This document shows positions 56,901-64,000 of a stretch of 64,000 bases of DNA, one piece after another; the stretch's first letter is position 1, and every line of letters begins with the position of its first letter. The stretch comes from Flavivirga spongiicola (GTDB lineage: Bacteria; Bacteroidota; Bacteroidia; Flavobacteriales; Flavobacteriaceae). The stretch spans positions 4,663,001 through 4,727,000 of the forward strand of contig NZ_JAUOEO010000001.1 in NCBI RefSeq assembly GCF_030540825.1, in the 5' to 3' direction. Position numbers and translations under genes: made by a program. The notes below the pieces were generated by a model. It made no database searches, had not been told where the DNA came from, and saw only the letters and a program-made list of their open reading frames with translations.

Positions 56901-57622
56901 TGAAAGAATTAAAAAATAAACCAAAGAAGCTTTATGATCACCCTTTGTTTATAAAATATATAATAAATAATATTAAAAGCGCCATAGATGATGTAGTCTC
57001 TTTAGCCAATAAGAAAATAGACACTATAATCTTTTCTGGCAGAAGTGTGTTTTTCCCCGAAATAAAACAAACAGTATCCAGAAGGATTGGAAAAGTTAAA
57101 AACACCGTAGAACTTTCTTTCGATGAGTCTAAGACGGCTGTTGCTAAGGGAGCATGTTGGTATGGCGTTGCAAAATCTGGTATTACAGTAAACAATATTA
57201 AAACAAATGGCGTATTTGGTTTTAAACATACCAAAACTGGTGTAAAAGGCGAAGAAGAATTTGTCGAATTGATTCCTTTCGGAAAGAAATTTAACGGTAT
57301 GAAAACTCCAAAAGCAACTGGTAAGCAAACAGTGAAAAGCAATTTTAAATTTGACAACCACCATGTGGAGTTTTATCAAATAATGGGGAAAAATGCCCAA
57401 GAAATTGTTCGTAGAGATGATATGAGTCATAAAAAAAATAAAGTAGCCAGAATTCGAGCAGATCAGGATGTGATTGAACAGTATATGGAAGTATATGAAA
57501 ACGATATGGTTGATTGCGCAATAAAGTTAGTAACCGGAAAACCTAAAAAAGCAAAAAACATCATTTCAGATATGGAAATTACTAATGAAAATGAAGAACA
57601 TTATACCTGGTATATAGAATAA
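53963..57622 (+). CDS. membrane-anchored Hsp70/actin-like ATPase
   Basis: A 1219-residue protein. A signal peptide (about 1-24, LLFLLLFSIYGFSQ) leads into an extracytoplasmic part to about 410 that begins HFLIFYDISYPHYSKEEK, perhaps a vWA-like fold. One membrane helix follows (about 413-433, TLMSFLLILPLMIILGFFIW). A cytosolic Hsp70-like ATPase starts near 610 with WVGIDPGTTGTCIAVS (phosphate 1), then EAEAIAFYYLANR, NILIFDMGGATINTSVI (phosphate 2), GYSIGGDTIDYVLL and IIFSGRSVFFPEIKQTV. There is no classical substrate-binding domain of DnaK type. The start is TTG after an A/G-rich stretch; no upstream ATG fits. It leads an operon with vWA and tubulin-like genes. An Hsp70 ATPase tethered to a periplasmic domain is unusual. 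Confidence 0.8.
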   Translation: MLYNIKPTPKTLLFLLLFSIYGFSQTDYNPKSYRKHFLIFYDISYPHYSKEEKILAVKSSFIKFFENKVIRKEGAQKFFDPNKDQISYYHFGINKKNTNYLKQHKDYLSRNEKLYSSFVQKFIFPHPEYDWSSYKRKYNNTNVSEYIKTLWSIEKPGWRNGISLSHLIYPMGLDAIDKESYAEEFIIIVLSDFLTGSDFGNKEDIKLIKRVFEQSYYYDRIISKYETLKRKFHKIDYFEQDFNYYDRLKKETTSIGFLGYKVTPNSGKIKPEDTWLSYDSDIVITQKAYESIDFELSPQSLKFSHNSLLSVDKVILTITDKHENILENVDVNYSVTYDKNLVPIYKFSKKNIALKTAKSFALANEKGADSLNINYSFYTKYQLYTGSFLNTVFKTPKRTIILNAESFIAKPKQKNYTLMSFLLILPLMIILGFFIWLGKPKGFTLNCSKFSDSLETLKNDDGLSRLLTGYLPFSTNGRGYFTNENLVTGNLKYRKNALFQWKSLKIRAELFIDKKPENIDIYLKRGLNTTERAYPQEPLIVATKDGAFNFYTCYESNDPNFKLDSPEEIKVHIHVKTRKRILFISFKNETDLEIHFQIGPELGNTWVGIDPGTTGTCIAVSNSPGTIHIGKEIKTNKQIMPSVLSFNPDREFKNAKFPHFETEGIDSFFRFGSAAIQRPDKDLKFQSVKKLIGYKDAKKIPFNDKDVTLTGRKLTALLINGAFRGMRKTVENQGITFDTNEDFNPQRAVVAVPNNFTITKIMDMIGAFDYVLNEQENKKRFKEVRYIFEAEAIAFYYLANRKKYTDDELKQENILIFDMGGATINTSVITLKPLTDEKGQTVYDSNIQGKLGYSIGGDTIDYVLLKICYEESGSSTSLHNYLKPAFNKNANLSLKNKLKQFALSLKMEIIKNNQEKKNYILSTAQLNNIIRNELSITAGLDSSNSLVKLFNNEHIEQEIAAIELNLSNKFITQEEYELKMKELKNKPKKLYDHPLFIKYIINNIKSAIDDVVSLANKKIDTIIFSGRSVFFPEIKQTVSRRIGKVKNTVELSFDESKTAVAKGACWYGVAKSGITVNNIKTNGVFGFKHTKTGVKGEEEFVELIPFGKKFNGMKTPKATGKQTVKSNFKFDNHHVEFYQIMGKNAQEIVRRDDMSHKKNKVARIRADQDVIEQYMEVYENDMVDCAIKLVTGKPKKAKNIISDMEITNENEEHYTWYIE

Positions 57623-57634
57623 AACAACCAAAAC

Positions 57635-59800
57635 ATGAAAAAATTAGTTTTAATATTATTAACAGTTTTCACCATCCAAAATACATTTACTCAAAATTGG
57701 ATTGAAGGGGAAAATTGGATTGAAATAGCACTTGACAAAGGGATTAAAATAGAAAATAACGACTCACATGAGTTAAAAAATGATACTGCAATTTTTCCGA
57801 TACTTTTGGAAAAAGGAGAAATATTAATTAATAAGGAAAAGGGAGCTGAAGGTAAAAAACTTAATCATAAAGACAACCAAGATTACATTATTTTCAATGA
57901 AGATCTTTTAAGGTTTAAGGTCGATCAAAATCGATACAAATTAATACAACAACCTAATATTGATCTATATAAAAAGCTTTTAGCAAAGAAGCATACTATT
58001 TTTAAACAAGAAGAAGAAGAAAAAAACAATCTTGAGATTGATCTTTCTAAGGTTAAAAAACTCTTGAGCGACAATAACGTTAGTACTAAATTCTATTTAA
58101 TCTTTCATAATGATGATAATGATGATAATGATGACATAATCACATTTGATAAAAAACATGCTTGTATTTCCACTAGTAAAATCGGATATGAGACACGTTT
58201 ATTCATTCCAGGCTTTCCATCTATTTTTCTCAATGCTAATGATATAACAAAATATAAAGCAAATATTATAGTTTCTGTAAAAGATACGCTGGACAATGGT
58301 GATATTATTGGAATTAATCATCCTAGCAATACATGGTATAGAATTAAAAGAAGCTACCTAACCCAAAGCAACAGAAAGAAAGATTCTACATATTCTTTAG
58401 AGCCAAATACTCTTAGAAACCTTTCCCAAACGGAAAAATATACATTGGCGAAGTCAACATTTCTTAATAAAAATGTATACAGTTATAATAATGGGACATG
58501 GGGAAAAACAACCGAACTAAAACTCCTTAATACTGTAATAATTTTTGTTATTATTATCCTTATTGGGCTTTTAATATGGTTTTTATTAAATAAATACTTT
58601 AAGCACCCTATAAAAAAACATTACGACAATGAAGGCATCAAAGAGTTTATGGAAACCCATAATTTGTCTACTAAAAAGTTTAAGAAACTAAATCCTATCT
58701 TCAAATCTTATCATTTTGATTCCTCAGAAAATCGTAGCTCAAATGCTAACATTTTAGAAAAAATAGAAAAAGAAGGAAATGATTTAAATATAGACTATTA
58801 CTATGCTTTTAAACCTAAAAGAGAAAACAACGAAACACCTATAGGCGAAAGTGAGTCATATAATAGAATTACTTCGGAATTGACAATAGAAAAACTCGAA
58901 AACCTGCTGCATCAAAATACGAATAGCATTATTCAGGAAATTCGTAGACAAAAGAACGATGAAAAACAAAACATAACGCTAGAAGAATTAAGAGACAAAA
59001 AAAAGGAATTAGAATCCGCAGAAACCAAAATTGAGGGGCTTGAAGAATCACTTAAAGACATTAAAAACCAAAATGAGAAATTAGGATCTAACCTTATAGA
59101 AAGTTCAAAAAACTTAGATTTATATAAGAATCAATTAGTTTTTGTTAATACTGAGCTTCAATCAATCGGAAAAAATTATGTTGAGTTAATCAATCATTTC
59201 AAAAGTGCTCAAAAAGAAATCATCAATTTCGTCAATAATAAAAGCCTCGACATTAATGAAAAACAAGGTAACTTGATTTTAAGCATTATGGGGAATTACC
59301 CAAGCAACAATTTTGATGACTGGCTTATATTTTTAAATCAATTATCCAAAGGTAAAGTTTTTACTGATACAACATTATCCGATACCATTATAGGCCACAG
59401 TGATGACGATGAAAAAGTAAGATATCTTAAAATAGGAGCCTATAAAAATTTGTGGGAACCCTATGCTAATGCAATATTTCTCCAGTTGGAGCATTTAAGA
59501 GTATTGAGCAACATTACCGAGCCAAATCAATTTTCTGATGATTTACAAAAAAGAGCAATAACTATAATTAACAATTTAAAAAAGAGCTTGCAAGATTTAG
59601 CTAATTTAAAAATTAATTATATACCTATCTTAAGTCATTACGAATCAGAAACTTTCACAAAAGTAAGTTCCAATACTACCAATCGTATCTTTAAAAATAC
59701 AAATGTAGATTCTGAGCATATTGTTCAGGTTCTTTCATTTGGTTTTAAAAAGGTGAATGGTTTTGAAAACGAAACAACTGAGGTTATAATAAAAAATTAA
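57635..59800 (+). CDS. membrane coiled-coil protein, unknown
   Basis: A 721-residue protein with a signal peptide (about 1-19, ending TFTQN), an extracytoplasmic part to about 295, one membrane helix (about 299-318, TVIIFVIIILIGLLIWFLL) and a cytosolic C-terminal half. Residues about 445-530 form a heptad-rich coiled coil (ELRDKKKELESAETKIEGLE). A DDNDDNDD run near 155-162 comes from a short GATAAT repeat (58110-58135). The same topology as the upstream Hsp70 protein (13 bp away) suggests the two pair across the membrane. No enzyme motif seen. Confidence 0.65.
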   Translation: MKKLVLILLTVFTIQNTFTQNWIEGENWIEIALDKGIKIENNDSHELKNDTAIFPILLEKGEILINKEKGAEGKKLNHKDNQDYIIFNEDLLRFKVDQNRYKLIQQPNIDLYKKLLAKKHTIFKQEEEEKNNLEIDLSKVKKLLSDNNVSTKFYLIFHNDDNDDNDDIITFDKKHACISTSKIGYETRLFIPGFPSIFLNANDITKYKANIIVSVKDTLDNGDIIGINHPSNTWYRIKRSYLTQSNRKKDSTYSLEPNTLRNLSQTEKYTLAKSTFLNKNVYSYNNGTWGKTTELKLLNTVIIFVIIILIGLLIWFLLNKYFKHPIKKHYDNEGIKEFMETHNLSTKKFKKLNPIFKSYHFDSSENRSSNANILEKIEKEGNDLNIDYYYAFKPKRENNETPIGESESYNRITSELTIEKLENLLHQNTNSIIQEIRRQKNDEKQNITLEELRDKKKELESAETKIEGLEESLKDIKNQNEKLGSNLIESSKNLDLYKNQLVFVNTELQSIGKNYVELINHFKSAQKEIINFVNNKSLDINEKQGNLILSIMGNYPSNNFDDWLIFLNQLSKGKVFTDTTLSDTIIGHSDDDEKVRYLKIGAYKNLWEPYANAIFLQLEHLRVLSNITEPNQFSDDLQKRAITIINNLKKSLQDLANLKINYIPILSHYESETFTKVSSNTTNRIFKNTNVDSEHIVQVLSFGFKKVNGFENETTEVIIKN

Positions 59801-59802
59801 TT

Positions 59803-61047
59803 ATGAGGTTTATAGATCATTTAAAATTATTTTTTCGTGAGTTCGGGGAATATTTCCAGGAATTCTATAGTTTTTTTATCGATAAGTCTCTTTGGCTATT
59901 ACCAATACTTGCGCTATTGGCCGTTTATTTTTTAGCTATAGTTACATCTAAGCTCAAATTCATTTCTAAAAAATCTAATGCCAATTTTAGAGTCATAAAA
60001 AGCTTTATAATTTCCTGTTCAATAGTATTAACAATAGTCATGGGACTTTCGCTTTATAGCTGGGTAATTAACTTTAAAGGTTATTTTAGCTTAGATTACC
60101 GATTTACCTTTTTACTCTCGATAATTATTGTACAAACTGTTTTAATAATTACATTTTTCAGATTAACTTCATATTTCTCCAGAAAAAAAATACAAGAAAT
60201 TGAAACACAACCAATTACTAGAATAAAAGAATCGCAAACTTATTTAAAGCTAAAAAAAGATTTTAGTCGATTAAAAATTTGGCTACTGCTTCCTCTAACA
60301 AGTTTTTTATTGCTTTTTTTATTAAAAAATGAACAAAACTTAGTTTCAATAGTGATTGATGCCTCAGGAAGTATGTCTGATGGAGGTCTTGAAACGGGAA
60401 AAAGTAACCTTATTAATACATTAGGCAACTTGAATCAAAAAACAACAGATTTTGTCATCTCTGTTTCACCTCATCCAAATGAATCTGAATGTATTGAATA
60501 TACTACCTTTAGTGATATTCTTAAAAAGAATAATCCTGATCAACTTTGTAGTTACACAGTCCCCTTACAAAATGAATTACCTATTAACCTTATTCAAAAC
60601 CTACAAGCTTCTGGCAACGAATTCATATTTTATGCAATATGGCATAATTATCTAGTATCAAGACAATTAGAAACAGATAATCTAAAGACATATGATAATA
60701 AAATAGCTATCATTATAAGTGATTTTCGAGATGGCCCCGAAGGCTTTTTTGACACGCAATTATGTAATGATTCATATGGTTATGATGCATTTTACGAGGG
60801 CAATGCTTTTCTTATTAATTTAAAAGCACCTGATTTATCAGCCGAACCCTTTGTGAATGAATTTGAAAACTGTTATCCTGGTAATACATATGAAGGCTAT
60901 GATACCGATAATTATTCATTCGCAATAGAAGACATTGTTCATGATTTAAAAACAAATACATGGTATTTTCCTTTTTGGGTATTAGTCATATATCTAATTG
61001 GATGCATTATTATTATTCTATTAAGTCCTAAAAAACTCATCTTATGA
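59803..61047 (+). CDS. multi-TM von Willebrand A domain protein
   Basis: A 414-residue protein with four N-terminal membrane helices (about 30-50, 66-90, 100-122, 158-173), a vWA domain (about 180-370) and a C-terminal helix (about 387-408). The metal-dependent adhesion site is VIDASGSMSDGG (D186, S188, S190). It starts 2 bases after the previous gene, and its stop overlaps the next start by 4 bp. Such membrane vWA proteins often scaffold complexes. It is the first of two different vWA proteins in this operon. Confidence 0.8.
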   Translation: MRFIDHLKLFFREFGEYFQEFYSFFIDKSLWLLPILALLAVYFLAIVTSKLKFISKKSNANFRVIKSFIISCSIVLTIVMGLSLYSWVINFKGYFSLDYRFTFLLSIIIVQTVLIITFFRLTSYFSRKKIQEIETQPITRIKESQTYLKLKKDFSRLKIWLLLPLTSFLLLFLLKNEQNLVSIVIDASGSMSDGGLETGKSNLINTLGNLNQKTTDFVISVSPHPNESECIEYTTFSDILKKNNPDQLCSYTVPLQNELPINLIQNLQASGNEFIFYAIWHNYLVSRQLETDNLKTYDNKIAIIISDFRDGPEGFFDTQLCNDSYGYDAFYEGNAFLINLKAPDLSAEPFVNEFENCYPGNTYEGYDTDNYSFAIEDIVHDLKTNTWYFPFWVLVIYLIGCIIIILLSPKKLIL

Positions 61048-62210
61048 AAAAATCCATACTGTTATTATTCATTCTTTCGTTCGTAAGTATAAAAACTTAT
61101 ACACAAGAGCATGTTATTATTTTGGTAGATGTCTCAAAATCTATCAACCAAGATCATTTTAGACAAGCCAAAGAGGTCGTGAAAAACTTTGTGCTTGGAG
61201 AATCCATTAAAAACAAAAATTTCATGTTGAATATGGATTCAAAAACGTTCATAAAGCCCGAAAGTGGTATCCCATTGATTTCTTCAGGTAAAAAATTACT
61301 AATTATGCCTTTTGGTGAGACTAAATGGATGAATGGGTCATTTACACCTAAAATAATTCGTACAAAAAACGATATCACCGCATATTTTGATAGCTCATAC
61401 CCTAAGTATGTTACAGATCAGCGCACTTATTTAAATCTTGCAAAAGCGAAAGCTGCCCAAACAGCAAAATCGCAGGGAATGGACAAATACATTCTTTTAA
61501 TAGTATCAGATAATATTAGCGATGACTATGGAGGTCCAAACTCTAAACCAATTTATACAGCGGCTCAAAGGCATTTAATTAACAACTTTGCAACCCTATC
61601 CAATCCGTATGTGGCACCATTGCATGGAAAAATAGATTTTAATTTGGATAACAACTTTGAAATACGGATTCATCATGCTGATGTGAGTAAATGGACATAT
61701 ACACTACCTGCCTCGGTAGTTAAGGACACTCCCATAGATTCTGTTTGTAAGCTTAAATTCACCAGTTATGCAAATGGAAGCAGAAAAAAAGCGAAAAACA
61801 TAGAAGCCAATCCCATAACATTACGATGGGCCGTAAATGATGCTCCTAAAGGTACAAACTTCACATTGTCTATAAGAAGCACTAGTGGGAACAAAGAAAA
61901 TAATATGACTTTTTCTACGACTTCAAATTTTTATAAAATTGAACTTCCTAATGACACTTATAAAATAACTATTTCCTCCCCTATTTGTTTACCTGATACG
62001 ACTTATATATCTATCAATGTAGGAAATGGTGGTGGCGGTATTCTCCTATTTATAGTATTACTGGGAGCTCTAGGGTTTGGTGGATACCAATTCTATAAAA
62101 AAAGACAGGAAAAAAAGTTACAGCGCTTATCATCGGATTCTAATAATTTCGATTCTCAAACTAATGACTATAGCGACACAGATAATTATAACGAACCTGA
62201 AGGTTTTTAA
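61044..62210 (+). CDS. secreted/anchored von Willebrand A domain protein
   Basis: A 388-residue protein with a signal peptide (about 1-20), a vWA domain beginning HVIILVDVSKSINQ (MIDAS D29, S31, S33), a beta-rich middle part (about 200-325) and a C-terminal membrane helix (about 330-351, GGGILLFIVLLGALGFGGYQ) followed by a short charged tail. The fold should face the periplasm. The ATGA overlap with the previous vWA gene argues for a joint complex. Confidence 0.8.
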   Translation: MKKSILLLFILSFVSIKTYTQEHVIILVDVSKSINQDHFRQAKEVVKNFVLGESIKNKNFMLNMDSKTFIKPESGIPLISSGKKLLIMPFGETKWMNGSFTPKIIRTKNDITAYFDSSYPKYVTDQRTYLNLAKAKAAQTAKSQGMDKYILLIVSDNISDDYGGPNSKPIYTAAQRHLINNFATLSNPYVAPLHGKIDFNLDNNFEIRIHHADVSKWTYTLPASVVKDTPIDSVCKLKFTSYANGSRKKAKNIEANPITLRWAVNDAPKGTNFTLSIRSTSGNKENNMTFSTTSNFYKIELPNDTYKITISSPICLPDTTYISINVGNGGGGILLFIVLLGALGFGGYQFYKKRQEKKLQRLSSDSNNFDSQTNDYSDTDNYNEPEGF

Positions 62211-62221
62211 AACACATCAAA

Positions 62222-62653
62222 ATGGAACATCTTTCTTTTAAGGAAATTTTTGCAAGTTTAAATTACCACGATACAGTATTTACCTTGATTAAAACGGTTA
62301 TATGGCTGGTTATTCCAATACTAGTCATCTATCTTTTTTACTTCTTGTTTAGTAAGTTTTTGTTTAAGAACAAAAAAGAAAAACAGCTCAAATCTGATAT
62401 TCGGTTACCATTATGCCTATTATGGTCAATCGTAGCTTTTATGTTGGTGTTTTCAGTATTAATGGTCATACTCTTCTATCAAATAGATTTCAATGCTATA
62501 ACATGGTCAGACTATAAAATATATTTAGCGTTTTTCAAAAATCAAAACCTTACACTATTTCCATATTTAATATGCTTTATAGCTGTATTGCTATTTTATT
62601 ACATAAAAAACAAAAAATTCAGTAACAATTTAAAAACAATAACCAATGGCTAA
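62222..62653 (+). CDS. small three-TM membrane protein, unknown
   Basis: A 143-residue protein with hydrophobic helices near 25-48, 65-88 and 112-130. No family recognised. It starts 11 bp after the vWA gene and its stop overlaps the tubulin-like gene start by 8 bp, so it belongs to the same translation unit. It may be a membrane partner for the tubulin-like protein. Confidence 0.65.
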   Translation: MEHLSFKEIFASLNYHDTVFTLIKTVIWLVIPILVIYLFYFLFSKFLFKNKKEKQLKSDIRLPLCLLWSIVAFMLVFSVLMVILFYQIDFNAITWSDYKIYLAFFKNQNLTLFPYLICFIAVLLFYYIKNKKFSNNLKTITNG

Positions 62654-64000
62654 AGTTGCACCAACAATAATTATAGGTTTAGGTAGTAGTGGTTACCATA
62701 TTATACAAGAAACCCAGAAGTTTTATTTTGAAAATTTCAAAAAAAACAAGCCGGAGCATGTGGAATACCTATATATAGAAACTTTTGATGGAGAAAAAAG
62801 TTTTGTTCCCGACTCCGATAAAGATATCAGGAAAGTTTTCAGTAGCCTGGCAGATATTGAATTAATGGTCCAAGAGCTTAAAAAGTATTCGGGAAATCTT
62901 TCTTGGTTACCTCCTGAAGAACAAATTGTAGATGCAGGAGCTGGAGCAGGTGGTATTCGCCCTTGTGGTCGTTTGGCTCTATGGGGACACAACAAGGAAG
63001 GTGATAACTTTAAAAATATTGCTAAAGCTATAAAGTATGCCCATGAAAGAGTTAATAGTTTTACGCAAAAAGATGAGGTTGCTACTCAACCTGTAGTGCA
63101 TATTGTTGGTACCTTAGTAGGAGGTACTGCATCAGGAATGTTTATAGATATAGGCTATTTAGTACGCCACCTTATTAGGAATGTTCGTTTTGTTTTTGGT
63201 TTGTTTTTATTACCTCCTATCCCCAGTTCAATGCGAGGCAATGAATCTATGTACGCCAATGCCTATGGAGCGTTAAAAGAACTCGACATCTATAATGATA
63301 TCAATTTCAAGTATGAAGAAAAACTGCCTGATGGTGCGGAAATAGAAACAAGTAAGCCTCCTTTTGATTACTCGCAATTCATATCACAAGATTACCAAGA
63401 CGGGTCTCCTGCATTACAAAATCTTAGCGGTCTTGTGAAAATGGCCGGTTTATATATATTTCTGAATATAGCCGGAATGTACGAAAAACGTAGTGCACGT
63501 TGGGTAGATGCCAAAGGCAACGGTATTATAAAAAATTATGGAACGTTTGGCCTATCTGCTATTCAGTACCCAAAAGACCATATTGAAGAATACGTTTCAT
63601 GCGAAATGTCAAAAAAACTTTTGGAGAAATGGCTAGACACTGAAAATGCCATGGGCAAACCTATAAATAGTGGTGTTATCGATCCAATGATTGAGAACGA
63701 ATGGGACAGCATTATACACAATGCTTTTGAAAAATTGGATCATGTAGGAGGAGAAGACCTCATAAAATCAATAGAAATTGAAAGCATAAAAATCAATAGA
63801 AATGATATTCAAGAAGACCCCTATGATTATTTAAAATCCCTGTTTTCCAGTAATCAATCGGATAAACTATACGCTAAAGTAAAAGGAAACTTAAATGAAG
63901 CCGTAAATACTATTGTAGATTCTATTTACGATTTGAATGTTAATATGCTTAACAAGTCAGAAAACATTATATACACCAGAAAAACTTTAGAATCATTGGT
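62646..64000 (+). CDS. tubulin-like GTPase domain protein (partial, runs off window)
   Basis: At least 451 codons, start ATG at 62646 inside the tail of the previous gene, no stop before the window end. APTIIIGLGSSGYHII is the glycine-rich first loop of the tubulin/FtsZ Rossmann fold. GTLVGGTASGMFID at about 153-166 is the tubulin signature loop (GGGTGSG-like). AGAGAGGIRPCGRLAL near 98-113 may be the second loop. It fits the tubulin-like (Tubulin_2) group of bacterial proteins, which is poorly studied. GTP binding is likely; polymerisation is not shown. It is the last visible gene of the Hsp70/vWA operon. Confidence 0.8.
   Translation, partial: MAKVAPTIIIGLGSSGYHIIQETQKFYFENFKKNKPEHVEYLYIETFDGEKSFVPDSDKDIRKVFSSLADIELMVQELKKYSGNLSWLPPEEQIVDAGAGAGGIRPCGRLALWGHNKEGDNFKNIAKAIKYAHERVNSFTQKDEVATQPVVHIVGTLVGGTASGMFIDIGYLVRHLIRNVRFVFGLFLLPPIPSSMRGNESMYANAYGALKELDIYNDINFKYEEKLPDGAEIETSKPPFDYSQFISQDYQDGSPALQNLSGLVKMAGLYIFLNIAGMYEKRSARWVDAKGNGIIKNYGTFGLSAIQYPKDHIEEYVSCEMSKKLLEKWLDTENAMGKPINSGVIDPMIENEWDSIIHNAFEKLDHVGGEDLIKSIEIESIKINRNDIQEDPYDYLKSLFSSNQSDKLYAKVKGNLNEAVNTIVDSIYDLNVNMLNKSENIIYTRKTLESL

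Noticed and set aside
56938..57430. Long open frames on the minus strand under the Hsp70-like gene
   Set aside because: They lie wholly inside a well-supported coding frame, have no recognisable domain and no start context; they are frame shadows.
58105..58140. GATAAT repeat as a variable-number control element
   Set aside because: It encodes a short Asp/Asn run in a linker and is only a few units long; no sign of phase variation.
62723..62995. 90-codon minus-strand frame near the window end
   Set aside because: It overlaps the tubulin-like gene, whose GTP-binding loops are clear on the plus strand.
1..64000. CRISPR array, rRNA operon or complete tRNA
   Set aside because: No regularly spaced repeats or rRNA-like blocks were seen, and the tRNA-Ser-like ends at 29448 and 29621 lack the rest of a tRNA.

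Overview
The window is AT-rich with coding on both strands. The neighbourhood types point to a flavobacterium or related Bacteroidota: an ECF sigma / FecR / SusC / SusD block, an M16 peptidase, Bacteroidota-type tyrosine integrase and HTH excisionase-like genes, occasional TTG/GTG starts, and no clear need for strong Shine-Dalgarno sites. No rRNA, complete tRNA or CRISPR array was seen. Most of the window is accessory DNA.

Layout. (1) 220-8067, minus strand: a three-gene conflict-type operon of a subtilase-caspase protein, a degenerate SIR2-like protein and a STAND NTPase with WD40 repeats. The first two end in similar small effector-associated (death-like) domains, which suggests they meet by homotypic contact. 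(2) 8.27-9.98 kb: an HTH gene and a class II Fic gene between short direct repeats. (3) 10028-24087, minus strand: ten tightly packed genes. They encode a polar-amino-acid ABC transporter, a cysteine-desulfurase-like PLP enzyme, a methyltransferase, a very large sensor-kinase-like protein, two unknown proteins, a wing-type Orn/Lys/Arg decarboxylase with a receiver-like N-terminus, and a large receiver-domain protein. I know of no described system with this composition. (4) 24.2-28.9 kb: a two-TM coiled-coil protein, a small metzincin-like protease and a large secreted protein with lamin-tail-like domains. (5) 28.9-29.87 kb: an intergenic att-like region with two tRNA-Ser 3'-end-like modules, each followed by a terminator, and boxes resembling integrase arm sites or operators.

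(6) 29.87-43.2 kb: an integrative element whose integrase is frameshifted. It carries an HTH gene, a broken polymerase-like gene, an Xre regulator and a type I restriction-modification set (hsdR, hsdM, hsdS), followed in the same run by DUF4062, AlbA_2/HATPase and PD-(D/E)XK-like genes. (7) 43.26-53.1 kb, minus strand: a resident-looking nutrient uptake locus (sigma factor, anti-sigma, SusC with STN domain, SusD, M16 peptidase), probably for peptides or proteins. (8) 53.2-53.6 kb: relics of an hsdM and a UvrD-type helicase gene. (9) 53963 to the window end, plus strand: a compact operon of a membrane-anchored Hsp70/actin-like protein, a membrane coiled-coil protein, two von Willebrand A proteins, a small membrane protein and a tubulin-like GTPase that runs off the window.

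The best candidates for undescribed systems are region 3 (sensor kinase plus PLP chemistry plus transport) and region 9 (Hsp70 + vWA + tubulin). Region 1 fits the known logic of STAND/EAD conflict systems but has an unusual effector set. All functional statements come from motifs read by eye; no database search was possible.
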